Source of the DNA: Anisakis pegreffii
Taxonomy: Eukaryota > Nematoda > Chromadorea > Rhabditida > Anisakidae
Direction: 5' to 3'
Assembly (NCBI GenBank): GCA_035041965.1
Contig: JAPYMA010002537.1
Span: 1-64,000, forward strand
DNA: 64,000 bases
Made by a program: the position numbers and the translations under genes. The stretch's first letter is position 1. Each line of letters starts with the position of its first letter. The notes under the pieces are model-generated. The model was not told the origin of the DNA and searched no databases. It worked only from the letters and a program-made list of their open reading frames with translations. Shown here piece by piece: positions 40,319 through 53,530 of this stretch.

Positions 40319-43300
40319 CAATTCGCTTATTTTTATTACTCAATCTTCGGTGATGTGATATGATACGATGGAATGATATATTCACAATTCAGCTTCCCTT
40401 TGCTGCCTCAATTCGTCTTCCTTCCTTCCTTCGAATTTGTCAACAACGATCGATATTACTTACTCAAAACGCAAACCTATTTACCTGAAATTAACTCGCT
40501 TCATTTCATTACATTTCCATATATTCAAAGAATCAGTATCGAGATCGCTTCTAAAAAAGTCGACGTGATCCTTTGGTAGATCAAAGTAATCATCGAGAAA
40601 TTCGATAATAATCACGCAAGCTGATAATCTAATGATCACACACGATCAGTAAGATACCAGTTAGTTCAACTACAAGATTCATCAGCGAAATACACTACCA
40701 TCCAAAAAAAGTGAAGCAAAAACGATGACAGATTTGGTTTCATTTCATGAATTCCTAATAAAATTGATCTGGTCTGAGAATTAATCGACGAAATTTTCAA
40801 CATAAAAGTAAACGGGCAGTAACTATCTATCACTCAATTTGGGCACATATTTGATGTCCTCAAATCTTTTTGATCACCCTAATCGAATTCCGAAACGTCG
40901 AACTGAACACATTCAAGAAGCACGTAGTAAGGGCACATCAAATCCACCCATAGATTCAGAATTATTACACGATAACTTGTATCCAATTAATTCTCTCAAT
41001 ACAAAGCGCGCAATAAGAAGAAGACGTGTACGCAGTCAAATTCTACCAACCTGTCAACGAGGGTATTCAGGGAAAAAACCCAAATCAACTCAATTCCAAG
41101 TCAGCATTAATTGAAATTCGAAAAAATCGCTTCGATCAAATTAACACAAATCATTTATTGATACCCAATAAGCAACAATGGTAACGTAATCACCATCACA
41201 TTTATGTAAATATTTTCGTACTGTTAACATTTGTCACAATGAATTTAACAAAGGAATTCATATGCAAATTATGATGACGTTATTGCTTGTCACATTACAG
41301 CGCAATCGTTATCAGCATTCAAAGTCTATCAAAACGAGTTAAAATCTCTCTGTAGCACCAAAGAATGGGTTAAAAAAACATTGCTATGTCACAAGCTACG
41401 TTTCAATCATGTGACCAGTAAAATTCAGCTTTTCGATCGAACCCATCCAATTCACAAAAATGAAAATCTCATTCACTCAATTAAAACTGGTAAAACTTCA
41501 TGAACTCAATTACGCGTAAACTGTGAGAACCAATCAGTCAAAAAAAAAACAGAATTAAACATTAAAACGAAGAAATAAATTAAAAACTAAACGTATTTCT
41601 GAAATGAAGAGAAACGCTTGCCCATTTAATGAATACACATAGTTCATGAGGTAATAAACGGGAAAAAAATATTTCCGATGAGAAACTAAGCATAAATACT
41701 TGAAATAAATATTAAATAATCCAAATATAAAATTCAAGAAGTGCAGTTTAATCAGCGCACATCTATCTCCACATTTCACAACGCACACGATCCAGTAACG
41801 TTCAGAGGGCAGTGTCGCAGTGTTGTGTGTACGCACAACGTGTGTGCTCATCATGTGAAGCACGATCAAAACATACTCTTCGCTACTCGTCATTACAATG
41901 TCTTGTGGACTGTCTGAATTACAACTGATGAACGTTTGTGATTGAGATTAATTGTTACATTCATAAATTCCAAAATCATCCATTCATAACGCACAACCCT
42001 CAATCAGCAGTTATCCTCGGTGAACGTCATTTCACCATTGGATCCATACCAAAATTTGCACAAATGTCCAGACAGTACGTATTTTAGCATCTTATCATGA
42101 CGGTTATCGCAACCGTTAGCTTAAAAAACTATGATCATTGTGAAGACAATAGAAATAACAATAGAAAATGAGTGTATTCGGAACAGGTGTAATCGTCAGA
42201 ACGAACATAAAGAGATACACAAAACAGTGAACACTTAAACGGATCACCTCCAGCGATAAAAGACCCATAAAAGAATCAAGACTGTTCGTCGGTCTTCAGG
42301 CTTATCATACTATGAGAACACTGTAATACAAAAGTCCTCGGATTTAACAGTTTTATGAATGGACTGTATAAATTTAGTTGCAAAAATTTTGATAGTTGTA
42401 CACGTACAACACATTGTTGCAAAACGATTATGACGTTTTATAGTCTGTTACATGACATCAATATGGGTGATCAGTGATAGTAATGGTAATGAGGTGGAAA
42501 TCAAATTGTTGGTTAGATGTTAGGATTTGTGCGATATTCATCGGATAATTGAATAGTGATTTGAGAAAGGGATCGATTCGATGAAAGAATTGAGTACTGT
42601 TAAAGTTCATTGAAATCGATTGAAATTGCTGGGATACGTTCAGTTGGTGGTGTATTGCTGGAGAGTGCAATTGTTGGGATGCAAACGATTCCTTACAAAA
42701 ACGAGCAAATTGTTTCGAAATTCATGCCTGAATGTAAGCTCAGTTTCGCAAATTCTCTTGAAACTTGCTTGCGTGCGCTGTTCAGCCAGAACGGTTCAGC
42801 CTTACATACAACCAAACACCGGTATTCTCCACTGGAAATATTTCGTTGCAAATTTGGAATGTAAGGAAAGATTTCGAAATATTTCCTTACATATCAAAAT
42901 TCAGCTCAACGTCATGGTTCCTCACGTTTCCAGCAATTCTGTTCAGTTTCCTGGTCAATCCACAGCCGAAGCTTTAGGAGATAACTGTTCAGTGGACTGA
43001 AGATATTCATATGGTGAAGCAATATCACTGTGAAATTTTTATGGTCAACTGGACACACACTGTATGGGCCGAATGATTCATTCCCAATTTTTAATGTATA
43101 TCTTCACTGAATTTGGTCCGAATTAGATGATTTTTCATTTGCTGAACTTCTCATTGCCGATGCTTTCTCATCATTCGCACGGCTTATCATTAAATTGTCA
43201 TGTTCCGTTTCCAGGCAAATTCCTGAGAGGTGTTTCACACATGAACATCCCTGGACACTATGATGCCACTGTTCAATGTTTGCACATATTTGAGATTTCT

Positions 43301-43967
43301 TTTCATTTTATTTGAGCATAAAAACATTTCGTATCGATTCACTGAGATAACCAACACACAAACAAGTGCAACACAAATGCACTTTGGTGAGCATTTAACC
43401 AAGGACGAAGCTATACTATTGCTCACGGCTTGTCTTCACGCAGCTGTACACAAAACTGACTTTTTAAAGTGGAAATTTCTTGATTATTCGTCACTTATTC
43501 GCTTTGAATCATTGCAAAATTTTGAAAATCGCGTTCAACCAAATCATGAATTATTTTGCACGGTTATGACGGCAAGTTATTGGAGACCGCTTCACCAAAA
43601 TTTTCGTTTTCATCTCCTTTTTGTAGCCGATTGTCAGTTCTCAATTCACTGAGTTTCGTGCGATTTTTAGAGGTTTCTCAGAAGTTTTGAATAGTCAAGT
43701 CTGATTTTCACTTCGCTATCGATGTTCTCTTTGGGAAACAGCGTCAAATTCTGAATGATTTAACCCTAAATTTGTGATTTTACAGTTGTTTCCCTCGCAG
43801 TTCTTATTACTGCATCCTTCAAGAGAATTTATTTGATGTCATATACTTCGGAGTCAAACGACGTTGATGTTCACATTTGTTGGACGTGATTTATTTTGAG
43901 ATGCGGTTCATTCAAGCATATTGTTAAATGACATCGTTCATTCAGATAATCAAAAAGTTTGTATGCG
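40319..43967. other. Intergenic region between LARP1 start and the LRR-like gene
   Basis: The LARP1 promoter should lie at the left end. A plus-strand single-exon frame starts at ATG 40,854 and ends at 41,114 (86 codons, basic, with RAIRRRRVRSQ); I do not recognise it. From 42,610 to 43,000 all three plus-strand frames stay open for long stretches, and 43,330-43,650 carries a continuous plus frame (HLTKDEAILLLTACLHAAV). These look like remnants or unrecognised exons rather than a complete gene. No RNA gene or clear repeat was seen. Confidence 0.4.
40854..41114 (+). CDS. Hypothetical basic ORF, 86 codons
   Basis: An uninterrupted frame runs from ATG 40,854 to TGA 41,114, about 540 bp from the LARP1 ATG and divergent from it. 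The product would be basic, with a RRRRVRSQ cluster, and has no signal peptide or membrane segment. No homologue comes to mind. It may be the first exon of a longer gene or an incidental frame. Confidence 0.2.
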   Translation: MSSNLFDHPNRIPKRRTEHIQEARSKGTSNPPIDSELLHDNLYPINSLNTKRAIRRRRVRSQILPTCQRGYSGKKPKSTQFQVSIN

Positions 43968-45506
43968 ATGCCAAAACGACCATATGACACCGATGATACT
44001 GAAGTAATCGGTGCAGTAACCCCAAAAAAGATGTTCAGTTGCGGTGAAATCGCCGCACAGACCAAACTTCTTCCATTCGCGTCGAAATATCAGTTCATTG
44101 ATAAACGTTATCGATTCAAAAAGAGGTAAATTTTGACGTTTTCAATCGACTCAATGATCTTCCAAAATAATGGGGCATTGAATTCGCTTCGTAAAGACCT
44201 GAAGCGATTGCCATCGTGATACATCTGAAATCAGTGAATAATTCAGATGGATAAATGGTTGTCAATGCATGGATTATCCACTATCACAAAAGATGTATGA
44301 ACAACCGTGCAACGTTGATAGAACTTTAGTTGAATGATATTGTCAGTGGGGATGATTTTGTGACTATTGCAATACTGACGAATCTGAGGACTTTGCAGAT
44401 CGACGTTTCAATGTACGCAACTCCAGATGAGTTCATGCAACTGAAGGTGAATAATCGAATATTGTACATAAATGTGACTTCCGAACGGTGATTAAATGTC
44501 GCTTCATCTGGATTTTTCTTTTATCTGAGCGGCTTCGTCCATTTAAGTCGCTCAACAACTTGGAACACATTCATTTGGAGTGGTCATGTTGTCAAAACTT
44601 CAAAGCAGAGCATCTCATTCGACTCTTCGAACTTCCATCCGAAAACGCATCCAGCTGTTTCCCATATCGTCTGAAATATTTACGTCTATGGAATTGTCCT
44701 GAACTACTTCAGATGGTTGCCGTAAAGGCCATTATAAGCAGGTAATAAAGTGCCTCATTGTTTGCATTAATAAATTCGTCTCAGAATCGCCAAAATTCGA
44801 TTCGAATGAATGAAGCGTGAATGATCGAAATGATTACAGCTGTTCACAATTGATATCACTCAATATTTCGCGGGATGATCAAATGGGAGAGGAGGCGTTT
44901 GCTCTATTGCTAAAGAATCTATCATAAGCTCATGCACCTATCTAACACATATCTAACACATTTATGCGCTCCTTTAATGTCAAAATCACTGAATCTTTGA
45001 TAAACCTGCCAAATATCCTCACTCGTCACTGTTCAGTAATGAAATACCGTCCAAGTTCCAAGTTTAAAATGTAGAAAATGCACTATAAGGTGGCGTTATC
45101 TTCAGGAATCTCCATTTCTTAGATATATCATGTCTATATAAGATGAGATGTGATGCGCTCTATGAGCTGGCCGATGATGACCTACCTAAATTGCAGTTCC
45201 TCATATTACACGACACCGAGGTAACGCCCCAGAAATATTTTCTTCAATTCAATTACAAATCAGAAAGTGATTTCTTTGATCGCAGAACCTTTTCCTATTT
45301 CACAGATTGATCAAAAATTCCTCGAGAATCTCAATTTGAAACATCCAAAACTAATGATATCGAATCGTCGGAAACATTTCATAAATTGGGATCTGAAGGA
45401 TGGAAAGCAGCCGTGTTTCAACGATGAATTTGCTGGTGATCTGAATACTATTTTAAATGATTTAAGCGAACTGGATGGATTTTGTTGCATGCATAGTGTG
45501 ATTTAG
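43968..45506 (+). CDS. Leucine-rich-repeat-like protein of unknown function
   Basis: Seven exons give an in-phase 891-nt model (296 aa): 43968-44125, 44247-44294, 44347-44446, 44530-44741, 44840-44896, 45106-45220 and 45306-45506. The later exons show irregular leucine-rich repeats: LTNLRTLQIDV, LNNLEHIHLEW, LKYLRLWNCPEL, SQLISLNIS, LHFLDISCLY and LPKLQFLILHD, resembling the LRR part of F-box/LRR proteins. No clear F-box is visible at the N-terminus, which begins MPKRPYDTDDTEVIGAV. Exon 2 is short and is chosen on phase alone. At the exon 5/6 junction the sequence ALLLKNL directly after the chosen donor would fit the repeat better than the spliced form, so that boundary is doubtful. A TTCAG at 43,941-43,945 just upstream of the ATG could be a spliced-leader acceptor. 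I do not assign a function. Confidence 0.65.
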
Positions 45507-45701
45507 TAAAATCTTCATGAAAAATAAAGTTGCATCCAAACGGATAATATTATTCGTTACTTCTCTAAACACAACGAAATTCATATTAACTGCGAATGGA
45601 ATAAAAGTTTCCGCAAAGTAAATGTGTATCCATCTTCTTGAATCATACACATCACATCAAAACAAGCTCTTATAATCATTTCAAGAAATTTATTGATGAA
45701 T

Positions 45702-48700
45702 TCAAATGAGTGAATTAATTTCATCGGGTATATAGTATAAAAATGCAACCCAATATATGATATTAAAGAGAATATACAGAGCCGGGAAGACAATTTTCGA
45801 CGCTGAATCAATACGGTTCACCACATATGCGGGATCTTTCATACGTAACTTCTGCCTGGCCTTTGCCGCTTTAACGGCCATTCGATAGAATACTGGAAGC
45901 AGAGGTGTCATCAAAATGGATGACTTCAGTTAGAATATTAAGGATGAATAGTAAGGCCAACAGCATTAATAACAAAGATGATAAAACCTGAACGACGTTC
46001 TTGTTTGTGACCAAATAATCGTCTATACCACGGCCTAGGTTTAACATTCAGCGATACTGATCCTCCCACAGCCTCACGACCAGCACCCATCAGTGATGCA
46101 GAAAACAGTCGCATTTTTTCGATCTTTAAAGTTTCAAACAATCATATCATTATCACCTTTTTGTGATTAACATCTCTAATAATTGGTTATCGAGCGGGAG
46201 GGAAGGGGAGTTGTTTGGAGTCTAAGAAGCGCTTGAACATACGAAGCGTTGCATTTAAATAAATTTCCGTTCATTGAATTCACAATGAAAGCGATCCGAA
46301 GAAATGGGGAATGGATCATTTTCAGTTGCTCAAAAGACTGAATAAAAAATTATCGCTGATGGTATATACGAATGGCACATACGAATGCATAGAAATGGCC
46401 ACAGAAATTTGACCGAAACAGTGAAATTCAAAGAAAATTACCGCACGTGTAGTGTCCAATCCTTTGAGATCGTGAACCTGGAAGGATGATTCTCAACTGC
46501 TTAGTCAAATTTACTTATGTGCATTTTTGTTCCACATGACAGATTATCATAGGAAGAAATTGGAAGGTGATGGGAAGAGAAATTTGTTTGATCGCTAGGA
46601 AGGGACTCCGCTGAAACTATCGACGAACTGTTATAATAAAATATGTTGATTATTGAATCAATTTTTTGATTCTCTCCTGACACATCGCTTCACGCAATAA
46701 ACTGCTGAAGAAAGGGCGTGTTGGAGCAATTTACCACCGTATCGCCAAAGCGGGTGTGCTGCTTCAGAGCATGAGAAGCACTGCACGATGGGAAGAATTC
46801 TCAAAAAGAAACCTTTTTCTGTATATACAGAATATACGCGTAATTAATGACCGCATACTCGACAAGTGCTGCGAACACGAACCCAAAACACGATCTGTAA
46901 TTGAATTTGTCCCTATTGTTCCAATGCTCGCACTGAATATGTCTTAAAACAATAACATCTTCACTGGATATGTCATGTCTTACTTACAGCATATAGATAT
47001 CCAAAGCGGTTGAATGCGACACTTTGGGGAGATCAGATCGTGAACCGAAACCGAGTGTTGACATTGATAAAACTGTCATGATACCTTAACAACAACGCAC
47101 TTTCATCGATAAAAACAAGCATCTTGTTTAACACAAGAATGCGACCTATTACTTATTATTCTTATTTTAGATTATTTAGTAATGTTTGCGGACACTTATC
47201 TTTATGATGAGTCAGTAATTTTGCTCTTTTCTGAATGAACTATCCCTATATCAATCATTACAAAATGATTATAACACTGCCGACCTGGGTATATGTTAAA
47301 TGGATGATTTGTATCGTTTGTAACTGAATAACTACCATATCTGAATGAAACGAGTCACTGAACGACACAACCAACCTAAGGCAACACGAGCTGGAGATGC
47401 CTCTTTGTTGATCCAGAAGCTTACCCAAGACATCACCACAATCAATGTACACGGTGTGTATATTTGCAGAATATAGAATCCTTGCTGACGTTGCAGTTTG
47501 AAATAAACTTTCAGTATTGACATATCTACAACATCAAAAATACCGATGTTATGTGAAACGTTTCACTTGCTCAGTTACGTTTCCATAACGATACCGAAGA
47601 GCTTGAGAAGAGTTGAATAGAACGCATCACTATTTCTGGATATCAACCGTGAGCGCCAAATGTCAAAACTTTCCAATCTTATAATACCCCTTCACAGCAT
47701 CATTTCACGGGAATCACTAAACGATCACCCCACTTTTTTGGACCATTCCGTGAATCGTATCACTTCAACATTATACTCGTAACATTGATGATCAGTATGA
47801 GTTTTGCACAAGCATCATAGTTATATTCACATACTCGCGCATACAATCATAAAAATATTCAAATCTTCTCACTGAGATTCGCGAAACGTGGATCGGAAAT
47901 ATTATATGAAGTTTTGATGACATCGAGTAGCTGATATTGTGATAGCATATTGCTCATTTTTGCATCCAACTCGACGTCTTTCCATACGTAAATCACGTCT
48001 TTCGAATAATAACCAAGGCTTCCGATTTCAATTGGACAAGCCTGTAGAAAGTGAGCAAGCACACTGATAAAACAAATCAATCACAATATCTCTCGATCAA
48101 ACTTTTCAAGGTCCAAGTTGTCATCACGGACGGATAAGCAACTCCTCTTTCGACACAAAAGTTATCATCCTTTTCCAGCATACAGACATTACTGTTGATT
48201 GCTACGAAACAAAGACTATCGCATCAGAATGAAAATGCTTCAGAATGAAATGCAGTTTCATTAGCACTAATATCCTACCTGAGCGTCCATTGGAAATTTC
48301 TTAAAGAACATTTTGCACTTTGTCTTTATGGTGAGCCTTAAAATATCAATGATTCAGCTTTTACTGCTGTTCAAACGAATCTCGCGACGTTATCCACTCA
48401 CTTTCATCTTTTAATTTTTATTCTTATTATACCATTATCGACTACTACTTTTGAACAACAGGCTGTCAAAAGAAATTAAATTCAATGAATATTTCCGCAT
48501 GCATTCACTACACCTCAACATTCTGGTTTGATAGATACCAAATTTCTCAATACTCCAAACAAGACAATTATCAGCATCAATTATCAATATCATTGTTATT
48601 CTCATTATTCTTCATTGATCATGATTACTGTTATTATTATTATTGCTATCATTATTATTATTATTCATTACGGTATTAGTTATTGTTATTAATTATTAAC

Positions 48701-49890
48701 AATAAGAAGCATTGTTAATGTTATTATCGTTCCAATTAAGTGTCCAAAAATCACATTCGAAATGGAAAGAAGGTCCCGCGCTGAGTGACAACAATTTCGA
48801 GCGATCAACTTAACGGCTTAATGATTTCCAAACGGATGAAATGAAAAAATCGAAATGTTACACATCGTACCGTTGTGAGACATGAACTTGTCCATCGAAT
48901 CGCACTCTGAATAAGATGTTTGGTACGGTTAGTGTATGAAGATATGAATGACGACCGTTGCGAATGAAACTGCAGACACTCAATTAAGTAAATTGCTCGC
49001 AATTAAAATTTCACCAACCAAAAGTCAGATATCCAACAAACAGAGCACATCAATCAACTTCGTTAAAATTCCACTGATTCGCATCATTTCATTGACATTT
49101 CATGATTGACGTCGAGAAACTTGACTTTCTTACGATTAATAACACGCTTATAATAAGTCGTGACTAATCGTTCACGATGACGGAATAAATTCTGAGGATC
49201 AATCGTAAACATACGTATCTGGAGTCCAAATATCCCTCAAAGTCTTACTGGCCAACGGTAAATCTTCTCGCGATCCGAATGGACTGAACGCCAAACGTCG
49301 ATCCAGCCACTTCTGTCGAAAATAGCAATCCAACGAAAACTCCTAAAAGGGCCGCATAAGGCTGCTCTTCCAAATTTTCAAACTCATCAAACGAAGATTG
49401 CTCGCTTTTTACCAAATTCCAGCAAACTCTCACCATTTGATGTTCAGATATTGGTCCCATACTTCGAACGCTGATATCAATTTCAACCTGAAGTGGACTT
49501 TTTGGGTCTGAAAATATGTTTCCCATCAAAAATACATCGCAAAATTTTATCACCAGCCTATTTGAGCCGAATGACTATGACCATTAGTTGTTTAAATTGA
49601 TGAATTCATGAGATCATTAAAAAAACAAGCAAAAACGATGCGGGAGTGAGCAAAAAACTCGTGGAAACGATTTGTGGAAACTAAATTCATTCCGTTTCAT
49701 TACCTGGGTTCAAAGGCCGGAAATTTTTATCTTGATTCAAAAGAATGGTATCTAAAACTTTAGTGATATCGTGAATAAGTGATGTATTGTTCGCGGTTGT
49801 GGTGGTGGTTACCACAGACGTCGTGATATTCCTTCTCGAGCAGAGAACCGAAAGCGTTTCAAAAACGCTGATTAACAGCCAAACGTACAT
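45702..49890 (-). CDS. Cys-loop ligand-gated anion channel subunit (GABA-A-receptor-like)
   Basis: Nine exons join in phase from the start: 49704-49890, 49434-49507, 49215-49342, 48871-48969, 48279-48336, 47873-48041, 47376-47525, 46988-47084 and 46813-46894. The last two are 45988-46123 and 45702-45892. A signal peptide opens the protein ([15 protein letters not shown]). The extracellular domain shows [22 protein letters not shown] and IWTPDTFF. The Cys-loop pair is Cys170 and Cys184 with 13 residues between. M1 follows [14 protein letters not shown] at 283-285 marks an anion channel; M2 reads [19 protein letters not shown]3 is [17 protein letters not shown]4 is [18 protein letters not shown]. 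The M3-M4 loop is only tentatively resolved (46738-46780, 46515-46610 and 46442-46477), and no phase-correct link to 46123 was found. The family is neuronal or muscle membrane channels; the ligand cannot be read from sequence, but the [14 protein letters not shown] region is closer to GABA-A alpha-like subunits than to GluCl. Confidence 0.92.
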
Positions 49891-52004
49891 GTTTATGTTA
49901 AATTAGGCGTTTATGAAACGACTGATCAAAGCATTCAATCAATCAATTCATATGGTTTCGTGGTACCAATTATATCGGTATCGATCCATTCTGCAATTGA
50001 AATCAATCGGCTATACTGCCCATTAGTGTAAGCACATTCTATCACTGAAGTGGGATACAAAATTATCAAAGTGTTTGATTTCTTCAAATGAGAAAATCTA
50101 CACGCATTTAAAATTCATCATAACGTTTGTTTGGTCCTTAAGAATTGCAAATAACTGCTTATTGGAGGAGACTTTCCCTCAACAATGTGCTATATGTCAA
50201 TCGTTAGTCGCAGATCTCTTGAGATAGCGATTTTTGTCGCAAAAATTCGATGGACTGCAAAAGGGAGGTGAATCGCGGTTTTTTATACAGTCAAAAGAGA
50301 GAGGGCATGAAGCATGAGAACGTTAGAATAACAGTCAAGAACTATATGATGTCTATCATAATTGCGTGCCATACTCACTCACATAAACTTCAAGGTTCGC
50401 TGGAATAAACTGAAGTACTCGCTGATTCATGAAAATTTGGAAAATGAATGCCCTTACATCATCATATTCATCTACCATTCACTAAAATGCTGTGAATAAT
50501 TGTTGATGGAAGTGGAAACATTCTCACTGAATATGGATTCGAAAAAGCACACATCGTATTTAACGCCCAATTTATGCACGTTAACTTTTGCACAACAGAT
50601 CAAAATTCTTTCAGAACAAGTGTTAGAACCTACAAAATTAGAAGCGCATCTTGTATAAGATCATGAAAGTTTTCACAGAACGAGCAGGTTATTGAACATG
50701 ATACACTAAACACGCATCAAAGTGTTCAATGAGCTTATCATAGAAACGATCAACTTATCACATAAATATAATCCTAGAACTTGGAGATATATGCGAGGTT
50801 CACTTTTTTGAAGTGGATTTAATACAGAACAAATATGTAGACTTGAAAAACAGTTGAAAGCAATCATGAAGCTATCTTCTCTTAACCAATAAATCAGTAA
50901 TCTTTACTAACTATCAGCCAAATCTTGAGCGAAACTATCAACAATGCGAAAGTCCTTCTCAAGTTAACTCACAATCAAGCTTCACCTATTAATCAACTCT
51001 GCAACACCGTAAACAAATGAACAGGTTATCGAATCGCTAACGTAAGCTGATCAATCAAGAGGACTACGTTGAATACAAGGTAAAAGCATTCAAGAAAGAT
51101 AAGTTGAATGATGGGTTGTTTTGCTACAGATGAGCAGAATTCATAACGAGTGTTCAGAGGGGAGTTGGCTGTAAGAGCTGGTGCATTACATAAACAATGA
51201 TGAGTAGTTTTGTTAAAGCGTACATCTAAGCGATCGGATAATTGAATTCGCTCGCAACAAGGAGAAGATTACTGGAAAAGAAGAAGCATCGTTCGATAAG
51301 AACCATTCAGCTGAAAATTGATTATCAAATCGAATTTTCTATTGCGGTTGCAGTACATTCCCATCTCGTCTCATTTCATCGGAATTGGCATTCGAAATTT
51401 GTTAGAAATACCATGCTCATTCGTGAATAACATTTAGATCTGCTTCAAAGATATCACCGTTAATCTAATGATTTTCGCTCAAAGGTACGTACTGAACTGA
51501 TCGAGCAAATGGAACAGTATGGAGAACTCTAATGTGGAAAGCGAAAATATAACGAAACATCCCTCACAGTGCTTGAAATCACAAATTTTTGTCAGCGAAA
51601 ATTGAATCATTCAAACGAACAAATACTTATTTTCTGGCTAAATGATAGGACAAAAATTATGTATCAATCCTCAGCATCTCTTCATCTGACCAATTTGCCT
51701 GAATATTACTATCGTTTTGGCAATAATGATCAGTTAACTCCGTCAATTAAGTTTTAACTTCACCTGCACTTGAATTGAGTCCTCCTCTTGATTTCAATCG
51801 CTGTGTCTATCCGACTCATTCGGATATTCGCATTTTTCTTACGTTCCAGATGAACCTGCAAGAATAACGATATGAATGCATGTACCTAAGAACTCCAGAA
51901 AGTTATGAGGAAACATTAAGCATTGTTTCTTTCATTAATCATGGCATTCAATCATATGATTTATGCGAAAATTTTCAGTAAACTTTAAATGAAAATTTTA
52001 TATC
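49891..52004. other. Intergenic, no gene recognised
   Basis: Upstream of the channel gene and up to the second composite repeat the sequence is AT-rich with only short frames. The longest are two plus-strand frames of about 62 codons at 51,242 and 51,569, without known motifs. The channel promoter presumably lies near 49,900-50,300. Confidence 0.5.
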
Positions 52005-52520
52005 GTTCGATTGGACTGAATCTCTCCTTTCTAAAAATGAAAATTTTGCCGAAAAATTCCGCCTCTACGAGGAGATATAGCTATTTTTCTGATGCTATAG
52101 GGGTTAGCTGATTGAAACCAACCGTACTCTCAGCTTTGACCGGTAACATATCGATTCATTCACAGCAATCGATCGAGCAGAATCTCTGCATTCAGAAATA
52201 TACATATTTTGTCGAGCGATTTTGCTTAGGTGACGAGCTATAGCTATTTTGTTTAAGCTATCTCAACTAGCGCTGAGGTGCTCATTGATATGCATTTGAT
52301 CACTATAGATCAATTGATATTATACATTATTATAAAAAAATAGGTTTGATACATTCAAGCTTACCGTCTTCTCAAGTTTGCCCAGTAACATACTGATGTT
52401 TGCACATCATTCCATTGAACAGAATCTCGGCTTTCTAAAAATGAAAAACTCGAGGAGAAATTCTGCCTCTGCGAGGAAATACAGCTATTTTCCTGATGCT
52501 ATAAGGGTTAGCTCATTGAA
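52005..52520. repeat. Distant copy of the 403-bp repeat
   Basis: One partial plus one nearly full unit matches the array at 1-1180 in the same orientation. The anchor AATCGATCGA is at 52,167, followed by GAGCTATAGCTATTTTG, the CTAGCGCTGAGGTGCTC block, ATTCAAGCTTACCG and the GCGAGGAAA block. It ends where the second motif begins, as at the left end of the window. Confidence 0.9.
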
Positions 52521-52524
52521 ACCT

Positions 52525-52935
52525 TGAAATGTAGGGAATCTGGGGAATCTAACAATGTAAAGAAATAACCATGTTACTGGGTAAACCCGAGGACACCGGT
52601 AGTTCGAAGATGGTGATGGTATTGCTGCTATAGTAATGTGCATTGTGATCATTAGTGGTACAATGCATTGAATTGAGCGCTGCCGAGCTGCTTGAGATTC
52701 CTCCAGAAAATCACTTGTATTTCCTCAAGTATGCAAAATCATCCGACAACGTATGAATGTAGAAAATCTGGGGAATCTAATGGTGTGACGAGATTAACAT
52801 GTTTCTGGGTCGACCTGAGGACACCGGCAGTTTGAAGACAGTGACGCTATTGCTACTATAGTAATGTACGCATTGATCAATAGTGATAGAATACATTGAA
52901 ACGAGTGCCAGTCAGCTACTGAAGATACGTTCAGA
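52525..52935. repeat. Second composite-repeat motif, two tandem copies of about 228 bp
   Basis: Copies start at about 52,531 (GTAGGGAATCTGGGGAATCT) and 52,759 (GTAGAAAATCTGGGGAATCT). Both continue with a GAGGACACCGG block, a short spacer and a TACATTGAA- or GCATTGAA-type block. A single diverged copy follows the 403-bp array at the left of the window. Confidence 0.8.
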
Positions 52936-53129
52936 AAATTCGCAATTTCGCAAAATCCACATAGCCAAATCTTGGAAGCTTTTGAACTATCTCTATGATC
53001 TAATACATAAACAGAGATGAGTTCGATGTAAGCCCGGTTAGATTGGAATGGGCTTATTGTTAGCTCAAAGATGTTTTCTCTGAAATGTTAGCTCACTCCA
53101 CGTTGGATTACTTCAGCTATCGCGATACT

Positions 53130-53530
53130 GCTCTATGAATTTTCATTTATCATTAGATCTAGCAGTTGGCCTCTCCCTGCTGGTTTCGTATCCTCTTTTG
53201 CAGTACCTGATAACTTCAACATGTCACGATTTTGCAGATTGTAACTGAGTGTTAAAATAGTTTCAGGATGTTGACAACCATTTACTGCTGATCATTAAAA
53301 GCAGCGCGAATGCTCACTGCTTTTAATGATCAGCAGTAAATCAAACTCCTCAGAATCACTTCATCTCTGTGCATTGTTGAGAATGTTTTCATTACGAACG
53401 ATTCTGGAAATATTCTGTTCCCAATTCGTCCGTATCCCAGCCTAGTCTCTGGTGCTTTATTCCCAAATTTTACCTTATGTTCGCAACTGTAATGTCCCCA
53501 AACTCTAACTTTTGGGTCGTTCTGACCTCA
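53130..53530 (-). pseudogene. Decayed coding relic split by a perfect hairpin
   Basis: On the minus strand one frame is open for about 60 codons (about 53,530-53,335, with PETRLGYGRIGNRIFPESF). After an in-frame stop inside the hairpin at 53,281-53,340, another is open for about 47 codons down to about 53,136 (ILTLSYNLQNRDML, then KLSGTAKEDTKPAGRGQLL). The residues look protein-like, but no start, splice sites or known family were recognised. It is likely a fragment of an old element adjoining the composite repeat. Confidence 0.25.
53281..53340. repeat. Perfect 24-bp inverted repeat with 12-nt loop
   Basis: The left arm 53,281-53,304 (beginning TTTACTGCTGATCATTAAAA) is the exact reverse complement of 53,317-53,340. 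The loop is CGCGAATGCTCA. There are no mismatches, so the RNA from either strand would fold into a 60-nt hairpin. Size is at the low end for a microRNA precursor; a cruciform, a transposon end or a recent inverted duplication are alternatives. Confidence 0.95.
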
